The notes under the pieces were generated by a model, which was not told the origin of the DNA, ran no database searches, and saw only the letters and a list, made by a program, of their open reading frames with translations. Made by a program: the position numbers and the translations under genes. From UBA1369 sp964571725 (GTDB lineage: Bacteria; Patescibacteriota; Gracilibacteria; UBA1369), in NCBI GenBank assembly GCA_964571725.1, contig CAZNDB010000002.1, positions 248,001 through 312,000 on the forward strand: a stretch of DNA of 64,000 nucleotides, given 5' to 3'. Of the stretch, positions 16,036 through 24,798 are shown in pieces. Position 1 is the first letter of the stretch. Each line of letters begins with the position of its first letter.

Positions 16036-16329
16036 TTAGGCGCGAGGACCTCTGTTGAAGTCTCGGCGAGGAGGGCGATCTTCCAGTGGTCTGGCTTCGT
16101 TAACGATCATCTTGCGTCCGTCCATATCCTGTTCGTTGAACTGATCGATGGCCTTGGCGGCTTCATCGTCATTAGCCATTTCCACAAAGCCGAAGCCCTT
16201 GGAACGACCGGAGAATTTGTCGGAGATAATTGTTGCGGAAGTTACCTCACCGACGGCTGAAAATTTTTCTTTCAGATCGTCAGCTGTAATTGAGTAAGGA
16301 AGATTTCCTACGTATAGTTTCTTTGCCAT
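16036..16329 (-). CDS. RNA-binding protein with one RRM domain
   Basis: 97 residues. The RRM core is complete: RNP2 KLYVGNL at residues 4-10 and RNP1 KGFGFVEM near residue 43, with a short Arg/Pro-rich tail (RPPRRDFNRGPRA). Such single-RRM proteins in bacteria resemble the cold-induced Rbp proteins and bind single-stranded RNA. It is a single-gene unit with its own terminator. The region upstream (16330-16574) is AT-rich and carries a GATTGATACAATTGATACAA direct repeat. Confidence 0.93.
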   Translation of the reverse strand: MAKKLYVGNLPYSITADDLKEKFSAVGEVTSATIISDKFSGRSKGFGFVEMANDDEAAKAIDQFNEQDMDGRKMIVNEARPLEDRPPRRDFNRGPRA

Positions 16330-16574
16330 TTGAGTAAAATTTAAAGTGATTGATACAATTGATACAATTTGCTGATGAGACGACCCTCTTCCTTGTATTT
16401 TTGCAAATCATTTAAATTTTGCCGTATGGCGCGCAAAAAACTAACAGGAACTCACTAAGCGGGTAAACTATAGCCTATTCAGTGAATAATGTCAAACGAC
16501 AGATTGAAAACTTATGGTGATATCGACGTAGAGGTGAGGGGAAAAAGGTTCACGGAGGGAGGGGGCTTTTTCGA

Positions 16575-17447
16575 TTATTGGGAAATTGCTGAAAGCGCGA
16601 TAATACCGGCAATGGCCAGAAAAGCTCCGAAAATCTGATACTTATGCAGTTTTTCCTTGCCGATGAAAAGACCAAGTAAAACCGTAATTGTTATGTAACT
16701 TTCACTGATGGTAGTGGCAATGGAAATGGGAATATAAGTTGTGGCAAAAGCAAAGCTGATCCAGGCGGAGTTGTCCAGTACTGATTCAGCCAGAATGGGT
16801 TTGGGGTATTTTTTCAGATCGGAAAGCGTTGATTTGAATTGGCGCCGGAAGATCAGATAGATCAGGCAGACCAGGGCGACCGCGGTGTGGGAAAACCAGA
16901 TCGTGAGCAGGGGAGAGGTGGATTGGCTGGCGGTGCCTATCATGAAATTGGTCAGGGCCATGCCGATGGCTGCAATTCCCGCCAGAATCACTCCTTTTTC
17001 CAGTGACAGTTTTTTGTGGGGGTAATTGGGGTGATGAGCGGTTATGGCCAAAATTATCCCGATGAAAACCGCTAAAATCAGCAGTCCCTGCCAGACGTTA
17101 ATTATTTCGTTGCCGAGGGTGATACCCAGACCGACGGTGAGGGGCAGTTCCAGTCCGATGATCGGTTCGACAATGGCAATTTTGCCCTGGCGCATGGCTT
17201 CGAAGTCAAACAGGGCGCCGAAGACCACAATTATCGACAGCAAAATCAATAAGAGAAATTTTTCCGTATTCAGGGTAAACAGCTCTCCAAAGATAAAAGG
17301 AAATAAAACAATTGATCCAAAAGCGGCAATATAAAAAAGTGCTTTCCAGCTGCCCACCAGGCGGGCGGTTTTCTGGATGAAAAAGTCGCCGAAGCCCCAG
17401 CAAAAGAGGGCCATGAAAGCAAAAATTATTCCGGTCAGATAGGTCAT
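16575..17447 (-). CDS. EamA/DMT-family transporter
   Basis: 290 residues and ten hydrophobic segments in two halves. The first opens FAFMALFCWGFGDFFIQKTA and the second begins around residue 150 (LEKGVILAGIAAIGMALTNF). The IAIVEPIIGLELPLTV and IATTISESYITITVLLGLF loops are typical of EamA transporters. The substrate is unknown. It is separated by a terminator (17463-17500) from the gene on its right. Confidence 0.87.
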   Translation of the reverse strand: MTYLTGIIFAFMALFCWGFGDFFIQKTARLVGSWKALFYIAAFGSIVLFPFIFGELFTLNTEKFLLLILLSIIVVFGALFDFEAMRQGKIAIVEPIIGLELPLTVGLGITLGNEIINVWQGLLILAVFIGIILAITAHHPNYPHKKLSLEKGVILAGIAAIGMALTNFMIGTASQSTSPLLTIWFSHTAVALVCLIYLIFRRQFKSTLSDLKKYPKPILAESVLDNSAWISFAFATTYIPISIATTISESYITITVLLGLFIGKEKLHKYQIFGAFLAIAGIIALSAISQ

Positions 17448-17462
17448 AGGCAGTTTTTAAAA

Positions 17463-17500
17463 CCCCCGTCCGGAATTTCTGGTTCTTGATTGGACGGGGG
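17463..17500 (-). terminator. Rho-independent terminator of the DUF5684-type gene
   Basis: CCCCCGTCC (17463-17471) pairs with GGACGGGGG (17492-17500). On the minus strand the stem is followed by TTTTAAAAA, 22 nt after the stop of the gene at 17523. Confidence 0.8.
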
Positions 17501-17522
17501 CTTAGGATTAAGTCTCTTAAAT

Positions 17523-17797
17523 TTACGCGGCAGACGGAGCTGTATATTTAGCTGATCCGAGGGCCAGAATCGGCACGAAGATAAAGCCCAGGAAAATCAG
17601 TCCGAGCGTTGTTCCCACACCTCTGCCGAAACGCAGGGACAGGTTGTGCATAACAATGATGGCGATGATGAAATTCACAAAAGGGATCAGAAAGAGCAGC
17701 AACCACCAGCCCGGTTTGCCAACTATTTTCAGCATCATGTAGACGTTATAGATGGGAATAATGGCGGCCCATCCGGGTTGCCCTGCTTTTACGAAAA
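17523..17797 (-). CDS. DUF5684-type membrane protein, 5' part lost in assembly gap
   Basis: The minus-strand frame is open from the stop at 17523 right up to the run of N. The two ATG codons near 17738 are therefore internal, and the visible part is about 91 residues. It begins FVKAGQPGWAAIIPIYNVY and continues MMLKIVGKPGWWLLLFLIP, the repeated G.PGW pattern of DUF5684 proteins (also seen in signal-peptidase-like proteins of this phylum). Two further hydrophobic segments follow. The true start lies inside 17798-17897. Function is unknown. Confidence 0.75.
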
Positions 17798-17897
17798 NNN
17801 NNNNNNNNNNNNNNNNNNNNNNNNNNNNNNNNNNNNNNNNNNNNNNNNNNNNNNNNNNNNNNNNNNNNNNNNNNNNNNNNNNNNNNNNNNNNNNNNN
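17798..17897. other. Assembly gap (100 N)
   Basis: Exactly 100 N, probably a placeholder of unknown real length at a scaffold join. It removes the start of the DUF5684-type gene. The CYTH gene ends 43 nt beyond it. Confidence 0.99.
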
Positions 17898-17940
17898 ATA
17901 GGGGAAAGGATTGGGACGGGCAAGGAATTTTGAACAATCA

Positions 17941-18540
17941 TCAATAATCTTTCACCACACCCGCCCGGATCAGGGCTTGATACTGTTCGGTTTTTTCGCG
18001 TTTCAAAAATTCGATCACTTTGCCGCGCACCGGGGCAATGGTGAGCCGGTTTTCTTTGGCGAAAGTCTGGATTTTTTCAACGGCCGCTGTAATTTCCGAC
18101 TCCTGATTTACCATCAGTTCAATTTCACCGATATAATAAATAAAACTTTGGAAATTAACTGTGTCCAGATCAATGATGAAAGGGTCTTTTTTATATTTGC
18201 GGCGGACGGTGTTGCAGATGCAAAAAGGAGAGTAACCGTTTTGCTCCAGTGTCTCGGCAAAGCTGTTTGCGTCGGGCAGTTTTAAAGCCAGGCGGATTTT
18301 TGATTCTTCTTCCAGCTCGTCATATTGGTCGGCCAGTCTTTCGTTTCCCTGCTGGAGCGGCAGTTTTAATTCAAAACGTCCTTCACGGGCACGCAACCAG
18401 CGGTCGGTGGTGATGAGAGTAAAATCGGCGGTGTCATAATAAATATCCGTAAAAGCTTTTTCCCCCAGAAAATCGGCGCCCGCGGTCAGGCGGTTTTGTT
18501 CCTCATCAGTAAGCAAAAATTTAATTTCCACTTCGATCAT
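17941..18540 (-). CDS. CYTH-domain protein
   Basis: 199 residues. The N-terminal EVEIKF (E3, E5, K7) is the defining ExExK motif of the CYTH superfamily (class IV adenylate cyclases, thiamine triphosphatases, inorganic triphosphatases). DRWLRAREGRFELKLP, VRRKYKK and GEIELMV supply the further charged strands of the tunnel. These enzymes act on triphosphates with a divalent metal; which substrate is used here cannot be told. No CHAD domain is attached. Confidence 0.85.
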   Translation of the reverse strand: MIEVEIKFLLTDEEQNRLTAGADFLGEKAFTDIYYDTADFTLITTDRWLRAREGRFELKLPLQQGNERLADQYDELEEESKIRLALKLPDANSFAETLEQNGYSPFCICNTVRRKYKKDPFIIDLDTVNFQSFIYYIGEIELMVNQESEITAAVEKIQTFAKENRLTIAPVRGKVIEFLKREKTEQYQALIRAGVVKDY

Positions 18541-18682
18541 GGGGGAACGTTGTTATCAGTTGGGGCCAGCTAAAATTTTCTATAAAATTCGACATTGAGT
18601 CTCATTTTATTCAAAAATTTTCCCTTCACTTCGGCAAAGGTGCGACTTTGCCTTCGCTACGGTCGCTGTCCTCGCAACTTAA

Positions 18683-18772
18683 TGGCGGAGAGAGGGGGAT
18701 TCGAACCCTCGAAGGAGTTGCCTCCTTACCGCTTTTCGAGAGCGGCGCCTTCAACCACTCGGCCATCTCTCC
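18683..18772 (-). tRNA. tRNA-Ser (CGA)
   Basis: The gene reads on the minus strand from 18772. The acceptor stem GGAGAGA pairs with TCTCTCC; the anticodon stem CCGCT/AGCGG encloses loop CTCGAAA with anticodon CGA (codon UCG). There is a long variable arm as in serine tRNAs, a GGTTCGAATCC T arm, and an encoded CCA end (18683-18685). Confidence 0.95.
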
Positions 18773-18884
18773 GCAGGTTGCTTTGGAACGCGCTATGATG
18801 TTAGCGGAAATTGCGTTTTTGGCAAGAGCTGGCTCGATTGACTATATCGGGAGGTGTGCTAATATGCCGCCTTGTTAAAACCCT

Positions 18885-19835
18885 ATGAGAAACGAGGCGG
18901 AAAGACAAAACGATTATTTTTCGGATGAAGGTTCCATCACTTCAAGAGCGGGAGTGGTGTCCAGCTATATGCACGACGTGTCCAGAATACCGAGACTTTC
19001 GGAGAGTGAGGAAGCAGAAATTCACGTCAAATTGATGGCGACGCGCGAAGCCTATTTTTCCCGAATGGCCGAATTGGAACTGAATCCCGAGGATCAGATT
19101 TTGCAACAACGATGCATTGAAGCCAGGTCAGCTTTTGATAAGGTGGTGAATGATTATGTGACGCGAAATTTGCGTCTGGTTTTTTCCGTTGCCAAACATT
19201 ATTCCTTGAAAGGGGGCTTACAGTTTTCCGATTTAATTCAGGAGGGCAGCATTGGTCTGAAAACCGCGGTGGAGAAGTTTGATCCGACACGCGGCTATAA
19301 GCTGTCCACTTATGCCACCTGGTGGATACGGCACGCTATCCAGAGGGGGCTTTATGATGCCGGATATGATATTCGTTTGCCGGTTCACGTTCATGAAAGG
19401 ATCAATAAATTTTTCAGGTTGAAGAGGAGGTCGAGGCTGGAAGGGCCGGCTGAAACTGGTGAAATTGCCGAGATGATGGGGCTGACTGAAAATGACATGC
19501 TTGAACTGATGCAGGTTATCCAGATTTTGCATCCGATTGCTCTGGAAACTCCCATAGACAATAGTGATGGACATATCACTTTGCAGGATGTCCTTCCCGA
19601 CCGGTCGCAGGATTCGGCTGATGACATTTTATTGAACAAAGAAGCGGATGCAGCGGTATACCAATTATTGGATTCTCTGAAGCCGCGGGAACGCTCTATC
19701 GTGGTCAGCAGGGCGGAAGGTAAGACTTTGCAGGAAATTGGCGATGAAATCGGGGTGACCAGGGAAAGAATCAGACAAATTGAGGATAAAGCTTATTATT
19801 TGCTGAGAAATCTGGCTGACAGAAATTCTCTATAG
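18885..19835 (+). CDS. RNA polymerase sigma factor, sigma70 family
   Basis: 316 residues. Region 1.2 is at about residues 25-45 (VVSSYMHDVSRIPRLSESEE). Region 2 follows (RNLRLVFSVAKHYS, LIQEGSIGLKTAVEKFDP, then GYKLSTYATWWIRHAIQR). Region 3 is at about 165-220. Region 4 has an HTH (LQEIGDEIGVTRERIRQIE). It is close to primary sigma factors but short, with no region 1.1. It could be the housekeeping factor of a reduced genome or a group 2 factor; the window does not decide. It should read the TTGACN/TATAAT-like promoters noted here. Confidence 0.93.
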   Translation: MRNEAERQNDYFSDEGSITSRAGVVSSYMHDVSRIPRLSESEEAEIHVKLMATREAYFSRMAELELNPEDQILQQRCIEARSAFDKVVNDYVTRNLRLVFSVAKHYSLKGGLQFSDLIQEGSIGLKTAVEKFDPTRGYKLSTYATWWIRHAIQRGLYDAGYDIRLPVHVHERINKFFRLKRRSRLEGPAETGEIAEMMGLTENDMLELMQVIQILHPIALETPIDNSDGHITLQDVLPDRSQDSADDILLNKEADAAVYQLLDSLKPRERSIVVSRAEGKTLQEIGDEIGVTRERIRQIEDKAYYLLRNLADRNSL

Positions 19836-19863
19836 ATAGTTTGCCGGCGTTTTTGTGCAGGGA

Positions 19864-19900
19864 GAACACACCGCGCGGCTTTGAGCGGCGCAGTGTATTC
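19864..19900. terminator. Imperfect GC-rich hairpin between convergent genes
   Basis: 13 pairs with three mismatches form a stem from 19864 to 19900 around the loop TTGA. It begins 28 nt after the sigma-factor stop and is followed on the plus strand by ATTTTGG. The GC-rich gene at 20014 ends toward it from the other side. Confidence 0.5.
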
Positions 19901-20013
19901 ATTTTGGACGGGACGCGGCGGCAATCGTCAGTGACGGCGATACCTGCGCGTACGGGGGAGATAGCAGTGCAGCATCAGTTTCATGGAATCGGCCCCCTTT
20001 CAGACCGGGAGGT

Positions 20014-20994
20014 CTAGGCGGCCAGGTGGGTGGGGATGGTGATCTCGCGCTTGTGGTAGATGAACCCGTGTTCGTCTTTCCCCCAGTCGATCGCGAGCAG
20101 AGCCGGGCCGGTGTTGTTCAGGACGGCGGGTCCGGAGAAAATCTGCTCGGTAGGCTTGATCACGTCGTCGATGGCGACGGGGTGGCCTTTCACCAGGTAC
20201 TGGTCATTGACCGGGATCGCGAAGATCTTGCCTTCGTCGGTGCGGAAGAAGAGGCGGGGATTCTCGCTGTCCACAACCAGGTCGACCACCTTCATCCGCT
20301 CGGTGTGCATCAGGAGATCGTCGTTGATGATGATGCCCTGGTTGGTACCGTAGAAGATCTTGGTGTTGAACCGGTCGGGAACGGTGAGGATGCAGTTCAC
20401 CCCGTCACGGATCTTGTTGATAGCGATGCGGTTGTTCCGGATGTCTTCCGGGGTGATGATCCCGCCGAAAACGGTTCCTTTCTTGGTGAGGATGTGCAGC
20501 GCGTAGTTCCCGTTGGCCTGAATGGCCTGCATGTCGATGACGTCGTCGTCCAGCAACAGCTGTTCGGGGTCGATCTTCAGCGTCTTGTCGCCGATCAGAT
20601 AGCCGTTCAGCTTGTTGGTGCGGGGAGCCGAGGTGCGCCAGCGCAGGTGGCCGTCCTTGGGGAAGGCCAGCTGGCTGGTTGTGATCAGCTCGGTGAGTCC
20701 GTGCACGAACATGTTGGGGAGTTCGCCACCGTCAGCCAGCAGGAAACCGCCGACTTTGCCGGTGGTTCCGAACGGGAAGAGAACGGTCTTCTGAAGGAAG
20801 ACCAGATTGGCCGGGAGAGCTTCGTGATTGCCCATCCGGCCCTTGTACTGCTTGGTGTAGACGGCAGTCTTGCGCAGCTCCAGCGGGGGAGTGAACCCGA
20901 CGACTTCCAATGCGCGAAATACCTTCGTCGGATCGCTCGCGACCTCGACCAGGAACTGCGCCACGTTGGGATAGATGAGTGGTCTTTTCTGCAT
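20014..20994 (-). CDS. GC-rich orphan, family A/B paralogue (A)
   Basis: 326 residues from ATG 20994 (MQKRPLIYPN). The frame is open up to 21108, but a GTGAGG Shine-Dalgarno lies just before 20994, and the paralogue starts at the same point. It is clearly related to the gene at 24799. Both have DGHLRW.TSAP near residue 115, LH.LT.KG.V, G.NC.LT.P.R and R.FFRTD.G.IF.IPV. The last 200 residues look like short beta strands, perhaps a propeller. There is no signal peptide or known catalytic motif. Codons end mostly in C/G, unlike its neighbours. I do not recognise the family. Confidence 0.75.
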   Translation of the reverse strand: MQKRPLIYPNVAQFLVEVASDPTKVFRALEVVGFTPPLELRKTAVYTKQYKGRMGNHEALPANLVFLQKTVLFPFGTTGKVGGFLLADGGELPNMFVHGLTELITTSQLAFPKDGHLRWRTSAPRTNKLNGYLIGDKTLKIDPEQLLLDDDVIDMQAIQANGNYALHILTKKGTVFGGIITPEDIRNNRIAINKIRDGVNCILTVPDRFNTKIFYGTNQGIIINDDLLMHTERMKVVDLVVDSENPRLFFRTDEGKIFAIPVNDQYLVKGHPVAIDDVIKPTEQIFSGPAVLNNTGPALLAIDWGKDEHGFIYHKREITIPTHLAA

Positions 20995-21192
20995 GATTTC
21001 CTCACACTCTCTGGGGTCAAAACCGGACACCTTCAAGGAAACTCCATGAGTATTCCCAGGGCCGGTTGGCGGAATAAAACTGAGGCTGGTGAAACTGTTT
21101 GGTTTCATGCCTGCAACCGGCTCCGGGAATGTAAAAATTGATGCTACTGGCTATCAAATGACGCGCGTGTTTCCAAAAACAGACGCGGGCGG

Positions 21193-21221
21193 ATATTATT
21201 CATTTTTGGCTGACAGGTCAA
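21193..21221 (-). promoter_or_regulatory. Promoter of GC-rich gene A
   Basis: On the minus strand TTGACC (21216-21221) and TAATAT (21193-21198) are 17 bp apart. Transcription would start near 21186, leaving a leader of about 190 nt before ATG 20994. Confidence 0.6.
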
Positions 21222-21246
21222 ATGAAAATTTTCCGGCAAGCTTTTC

Positions 21247-21276
21247 TTGACAAAAAGGGGTCCGGGGGATTATTTA
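21247..21276 (+). promoter_or_regulatory. Promoter of the GC-rich gene at 21348
   Basis: TTGACA (21247-21252) and TATTTA (21271-21276) are 18 bp apart. It is divergent from the promoter of gene A, 25 bp away. Confidence 0.6.
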
Positions 21277-21347
21277 GAGCCCTGGACCAAAGTATGATGC
21301 CTGATCATCTGGCGTTCGGCCAGGGTGGTCGGAAGGAGAAAATTAAA

Positions 21348-21620
21348 ATGGATACAAGACTGGTAATTCTGGAAGGCCCGGAACAAATGCATTCGCGCGG
21401 CCTCGAATCACCTCCCGGCTCAACAGTTCGTTTTCTGATTGAAAAGAAAGGACCTGTTGAAGTCAGTCTTGGCGAGGTGCGTCCCGACGGTGTGGTGGAA
21501 AACGGATGGGTAATTAACGGCTCCTGCGTAGTGCAGGGAAAGGATATGAGATTTGAGGGGTATTATTCCACCAAACATAAGCGGGGTACTTGTGTGCTGG
21601 TACATTCGTCACCGCGATAG
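21348..21620 (+). CDS. GC-rich orphan small protein
   Basis: 90 residues from ATG 21348. AAGGAG (21333-21338) is 9 nt upstream, so the longer frame beginning at 21222 is leader sequence. The protein is predicted beta-rich (RLVILEGPEQM, TVRFLIEKKGPVEVSLGEV, GTCVLVHSS) with many Gly and charged residues. No known motif, signal peptide or membrane segment is visible. It is divergent from gene A, has its own promoter, and ends at a strong hairpin, like the genes at 3324 and 4158. Confidence 0.65.
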   Translation: MDTRLVILEGPEQMHSRGLESPPGSTVRFLIEKKGPVEVSLGEVRPDGVVENGWVINGSCVVQGKDMRFEGYYSTKHKRGTCVLVHSSPR

Positions 21621-21648
21621 TTTTCCCGGCTGGCATTGGTCCGATACT

Positions 21649-21683
21649 CGCCTTGGGCACTGAAAGGTTTCAGTGTCGAGGCG
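21649..21683 (+). terminator. Two-part hairpin after the GC-rich gene
   Basis: CACTGAAA (21658-21665) and TTTCAGTG (21668-21675) form the inner stem, and CGCCT (21649-21653) with AGGCG (21679-21683) the outer one. It starts 28 nt after the stop. No T run follows directly, so this could be a processing or stability element. Confidence 0.5.
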
Positions 21684-21702
21684 GGTTCGACGAGGGTGAA
21701 AT

Positions 21703-22008
21703 TTAGTTTTCCTGATCTTTGGTCATTACTCCGTTGATGTCGCGGTAGACCCGTTGTTCGTTTTTGGTGATTTTTTTCAGAATTTCTTTTTCCAGATCGA
21801 TGTTCAGGATTTCCGCCAATCCCATCACGTAAATCGCGATGTCGGCCAGTTCCTCGCCCAGATCGGGCAGTTTGCGGTTGTAGGCGCGGCAGGCTTCGCC
21901 GGTTTCCTCAATCAGGTAACAAAATTCCTGGTGGACGTTGGTGGTGTTGAAGCCTTTGCGGACTTTGTTATCGTAGATTTGTTTTTGCAGTTGTTTGAGG
22001 TCGAGCAT
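21703..22008 (-). CDS. MazG-like nucleotide pyrophosphohydrolase
   Basis: 101 residues, all helical. The metal-binding pattern of the MazG/dUTPase superfamily is visible: LIEETGEACRAY (EE..E) and LGEELADIAIYV (E...D). Such small proteins hydrolyse non-canonical or surplus NTPs to NMP and pyrophosphate. It is the last gene of a group with the SMR and GalT-like genes, 16 nt after the SMR stop. Confidence 0.88.
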   Translation of the reverse strand: MLDLKQLQKQIYDNKVRKGFNTTNVHQEFCYLIEETGEACRAYNRKLPDLGEELADIAIYVMGLAEILNIDLEKEILKKITKNEQRVYRDINGVMTKDQEN

Positions 22009-22024
22009 GGCAAAAAATAAAAGG

Positions 22025-22360
22025 TTAAATTTCTATCAAAACAACGCTGATGATGCCCATTCCCAGGCCTATTTTATTGACCAGGCCAAGATCTTCCTTG
22101 AAATAAAGCACTCCCACCATGGTCATAACTATCAGATTGAGTATCGTGAAAACCGGAACGGCCCTGGAAAGATATTCATATTTAAGTGAAATAGCCCAGA
22201 AAACCGTGCTCAAGAAATAAAGAAGAAAACCCAAGGCAAGCAGCAGTGATTTGTTCTCATTGGCCCAGAACTTGAGAAACAGGTCGCCGACGCTTTCCAG
22301 TCCCACTCCGAGAATGACCAGCGCAATAAAGATAATTTTTGTGGAAAGGGGGACGCTCAT
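22025..22360 (-). CDS. Small multidrug-resistance-like (SMR/EamA) membrane protein
   Basis: 111 residues with four hydrophobic segments. It has the size and layout of EmrE/SugE-type exporters or of single-repeat EamA proteins. SLKYEYLSRAVPVFTILNLIVMTMVGVLYFKE carries the typical A.P....N loop and K/E end. The membrane Glu of EmrE (residue 14) corresponds only roughly to the Glu in LGVGLESVGD, so drug export is not assured. It lies 11 nt after the GalT-like gene and 16 nt before the MazG gene. Confidence 0.75.
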   Translation of the reverse strand: MSVPLSTKIIFIALVILGVGLESVGDLFLKFWANENKSLLLALGFLLYFLSTVFWAISLKYEYLSRAVPVFTILNLIVMTMVGVLYFKEDLGLVNKIGLGMGIISVVLIEI

Positions 22361-22371
22361 CAGGATGGGGT

Positions 22372-23502
22372 TTAAAATTGTGAATAATAAGTTCGTAATT
22401 TATTTATCACCATATAGGGATCGGAAGCAATCACGCTGCTGGCGTAAAGCTCCATGCAGCCAATGTCGGCGGTGGTTTTGAACATATTTCCGCGGTCCAC
22501 CAGTCTGATTACATGGGGGATTGAGGTTTCTCCAAGGGGCGGGATGGAAATACTCAAGTTAAAGCTGGTTACTCCCAGTTCATCGATGAAACAGCGCAGT
22601 GTCCGGTAGATTGCTCTTTTGGCGCTTTCATTTTCGGCGGGGGACTCCTTGCTGACAATAATTACTTCTTTTTCCTTGATGGGAGTGAGGTTGGCGATGA
22701 TGGTGGTGTCCTGATCGGAGAAGGCCAGGTTGACCAGATGATGCGCCTGGAAGAGATCATTGAAATAATCGCGGTTGAATTTCTGACGATAATTTTCCGT
22801 TACCTGTCTGATGTGTTCGGTCTTGGCGTAATGAGTATCACGGCTCATCAGTATTTGGGCGTGGCCGTGAATGAGCGATGCCCCAGCTCTTTCCAGACAA
22901 TTCCACATTAAAAAAGGAAAACGATAGGCCGGGTTTTGTTCAGATACTTTTTCGAACCAGCGGAAACCGGTTTCCAGATAATCGGACAATTCCTCCTGGG
23001 TGAAATCCAGAGGATTATGTTTGTTAAAACAAATGATGCTGTGCCAGGCGTCATATTTGGCGATGTTGGCGGCAATAGTGCAGTGTTTTCCGTTGATGCG
23101 GCCGAAAGAATCTTCGGCGGTCAGGCGGTCGGGCTGACAAAAATCACAGTTGGCTTTGGAGGCTTCGATGTGATTGAGCAGCTTGCTGGAGTCGGAGTCG
23201 GGCAGAGGACAGCCCGGGGGGAAGGCCCTTAACCAGTTGAACAAGGCTCCTTCCCCGGATAATTTGTTGAAAGTCCGGACTACGGTCTGATTTCTTAAGC
23301 GGTTCAATATGTCCTGGTCGGATTCCGTTTGTTTCCCGCCGCTGTCTTTCCGGGCGAAATAGGAAACTGCTTTGTCCTCGAAAGTTTGTGGTACGGCCAG
23401 ATGACCTTCCGAGGTGTGGATATCCAGAATACTGTGGAAAAGCTCGCGATCGGCGGGACGCAACAGACTGATTGTTCTTTCCAGATCAATTATTGAACTC
23501 AT
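22372..23502 (-). CDS. GalT-like nucleotidyltransferase (HIT superfamily)
   Basis: 376 residues. The segment GASLIHGHAQI near residue 215 matches the catalytic HxHxQ site of galactose-1-phosphate uridylyltransferases, with His-Gly-His in place of His-Pro-His. CDFCQP near residue 118 is a possible zinc pair. A second HIT-like half follows (FNLSISIPPLGET). It probably moves a nucleotide between sugar phosphates, but true GalT activity is uncertain because no other Leloir gene is in the window and the proteins differ in length. It starts the GalT-SMR-MazG group. Confidence 0.75.
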   Translation of the reverse strand: MSSIIDLERTISLLRPADRELFHSILDIHTSEGHLAVPQTFEDKAVSYFARKDSGGKQTESDQDILNRLRNQTVVRTFNKLSGEGALFNWLRAFPPGCPLPDSDSSKLLNHIEASKANCDFCQPDRLTAEDSFGRINGKHCTIAANIAKYDAWHSIICFNKHNPLDFTQEELSDYLETGFRWFEKVSEQNPAYRFPFLMWNCLERAGASLIHGHAQILMSRDTHYAKTEHIRQVTENYRQKFNRDYFNDLFQAHHLVNLAFSDQDTTIIANLTPIKEKEVIIVSKESPAENESAKRAIYRTLRCFIDELGVTSFNLSISIPPLGETSIPHVIRLVDRGNMFKTTADIGCMELYASSVIASDPYMVINKLRTYYSQF

Positions 23503-23556
23503 TCCAATTTTCCTATAAGAGATTCAGTGCACGATATTTAAGCGGCAAAGCCGGTT

Positions 23557-24558
23557 TTATTCATCACCGGCCGGACAGAGGTCCGCGATGAATATGTCGA
23601 CGACTTTCTGGATTACATCGTCATAAGAATATTTGGCGTATAAGGCGTCAATTTCTTCCTGGGATGTGGTCATGCCGTCTTTTTGTGCGGCATTTTGTTC
23701 GTCCAGGTATTTCAGCCAGGCTTCATAGGCGGCATCTTCCCCCAAGGCGGCGTTTTCCTGTTTGAAACACATCATGGAAGAATACAGCATGGCATAATAG
23801 GGACGCTCTTCGTTGTAGATACCCATGCGGAACAGCATTTCGGCGACTTCTTTGCGGGTCATTCCGTCAGCCGGTTTGTAATAATATGAACCATCGGGGT
23901 CTTGGGTGACATGATTGCCGTCAATCAGTTCCTTGACTATGCTGAATCTTAAATAAGGCGCGTACCACTGGGTCATATCGGCATCGCTGGGCATGGGGAG
24001 TTCTTTTTCCGCGTCAATCGGGGTAGGCCATTCTCCATCCGGCAACATGGCGTTTAAGATTATTTTCATGGCTTCGATTCTGTTTACGGCCTGTCCGGGT
24101 TTGAAGGTGCCATCCGGATATCCTTCGACCCAACCCTGTTCTTTGGCGTAGCAGATATAGCGGGCAAACCATTCGTCTTTAACGTCGCTGAAACAGTTTA
24201 CATATTTGGGATCATCAAAAATGGTGGCATCCAAAGGATAGAGAGTCGTACCTTCAATCATGCTGGCCATGGCGCCTGGCGTGAAAGTTACATAGGCCAG
24301 GGAGACCATTTTCATCAGTTCGGCCCGGTTGACTGTCTGGTTGGATTTAAAAGTTCCATCCGGATAACCTTTGATTATTTCATTTTTGACCATCAGCGCG
24401 ATAGCGCGGTAATTAGGGTGACTTTGGGAAACGTCGGTCAGAGGCATGGGTAATTGCGCAGCTTCGTTCATCACAAAAGACCGCAGATCGGCCAGAGCGG
24501 TTAACGGCAGCATCATTAAAATAATGCCTATCACAGATAAGTGTTTGATTTTGATCAT
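23557..24558 (-). CDS. Secreted protein with three SLH domains
   Basis: 333 residues. A signal peptide is clear (MIKIKHLSVIGIILMMLPLTALA). Three S-layer homology repeats follow: IIKGYPDGTFKSNQTVNRAE, WVEGYPDGTFKPGQAVNRIE and a longer third one with DPDGSYYYKPADGMTRKE. SLH domains bind cell-wall polymers. The acidic C-terminal 90 residues are unassigned. It could be a structural cell-surface protein. A second SLH protein is at 56832. Confidence 0.92.
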   Translation of the reverse strand: MIKIKHLSVIGIILMMLPLTALADLRSFVMNEAAQLPMPLTDVSQSHPNYRAIALMVKNEIIKGYPDGTFKSNQTVNRAELMKMVSLAYVTFTPGAMASMIEGTTLYPLDATIFDDPKYVNCFSDVKDEWFARYICYAKEQGWVEGYPDGTFKPGQAVNRIEAMKIILNAMLPDGEWPTPIDAEKELPMPSDADMTQWYAPYLRFSIVKELIDGNHVTQDPDGSYYYKPADGMTRKEVAEMLFRMGIYNEERPYYAMLYSSMMCFKQENAALGEDAAYEAWLKYLDEQNAAQKDGMTTSQEEIDALYAKYSYDDVIQKVVDIFIADLCPAGDE

Positions 24559-24617
24559 GTTGAAATATTAATTTTTGTCTGTTTGGAATATAGCTTTTTG
24601 GATGGGCAATATCAATT

Positions 24618-24635
24618 GGAAAACTTCCGTTTTCC
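24618..24635. repeat. Perfect hairpin between SLH gene and GC-rich gene B
   Basis: GGAAAAC (24618-24624), loop TTCC, GTTTTCC (24629-24635). It lies in the 240-nt space between the two genes and could end transcription of gene B, but has no T run. The rest of this space is GC-rich near gene B and shows no gene. Confidence 0.45.
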
Positions 24636-24798
24636 TGAGGGTTTCTCTATCGTGGCCGGATAATTTTTCTATTGGGAAATCCCGGACAAAGCTTGCGCAT
24701 GCCGGGAGGTGGGGGCGCTCGACAACCTGAAAGGTGTCTTCGCGCACGGGGGGAGGCGAGGTTGGGTAAGGAGTAGTGGGTGAATGCAGCTGTTGAAC

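Noticed and set aside
20026..21141. A 371-codon plus-strand frame opposite gene A
   Set aside because: It is a shadow of the GC-rich codons: composition is Val/Asp/Glu-rich and monotonous, and it has no promoter or ribosome site; gene A has both plus a paralogue.
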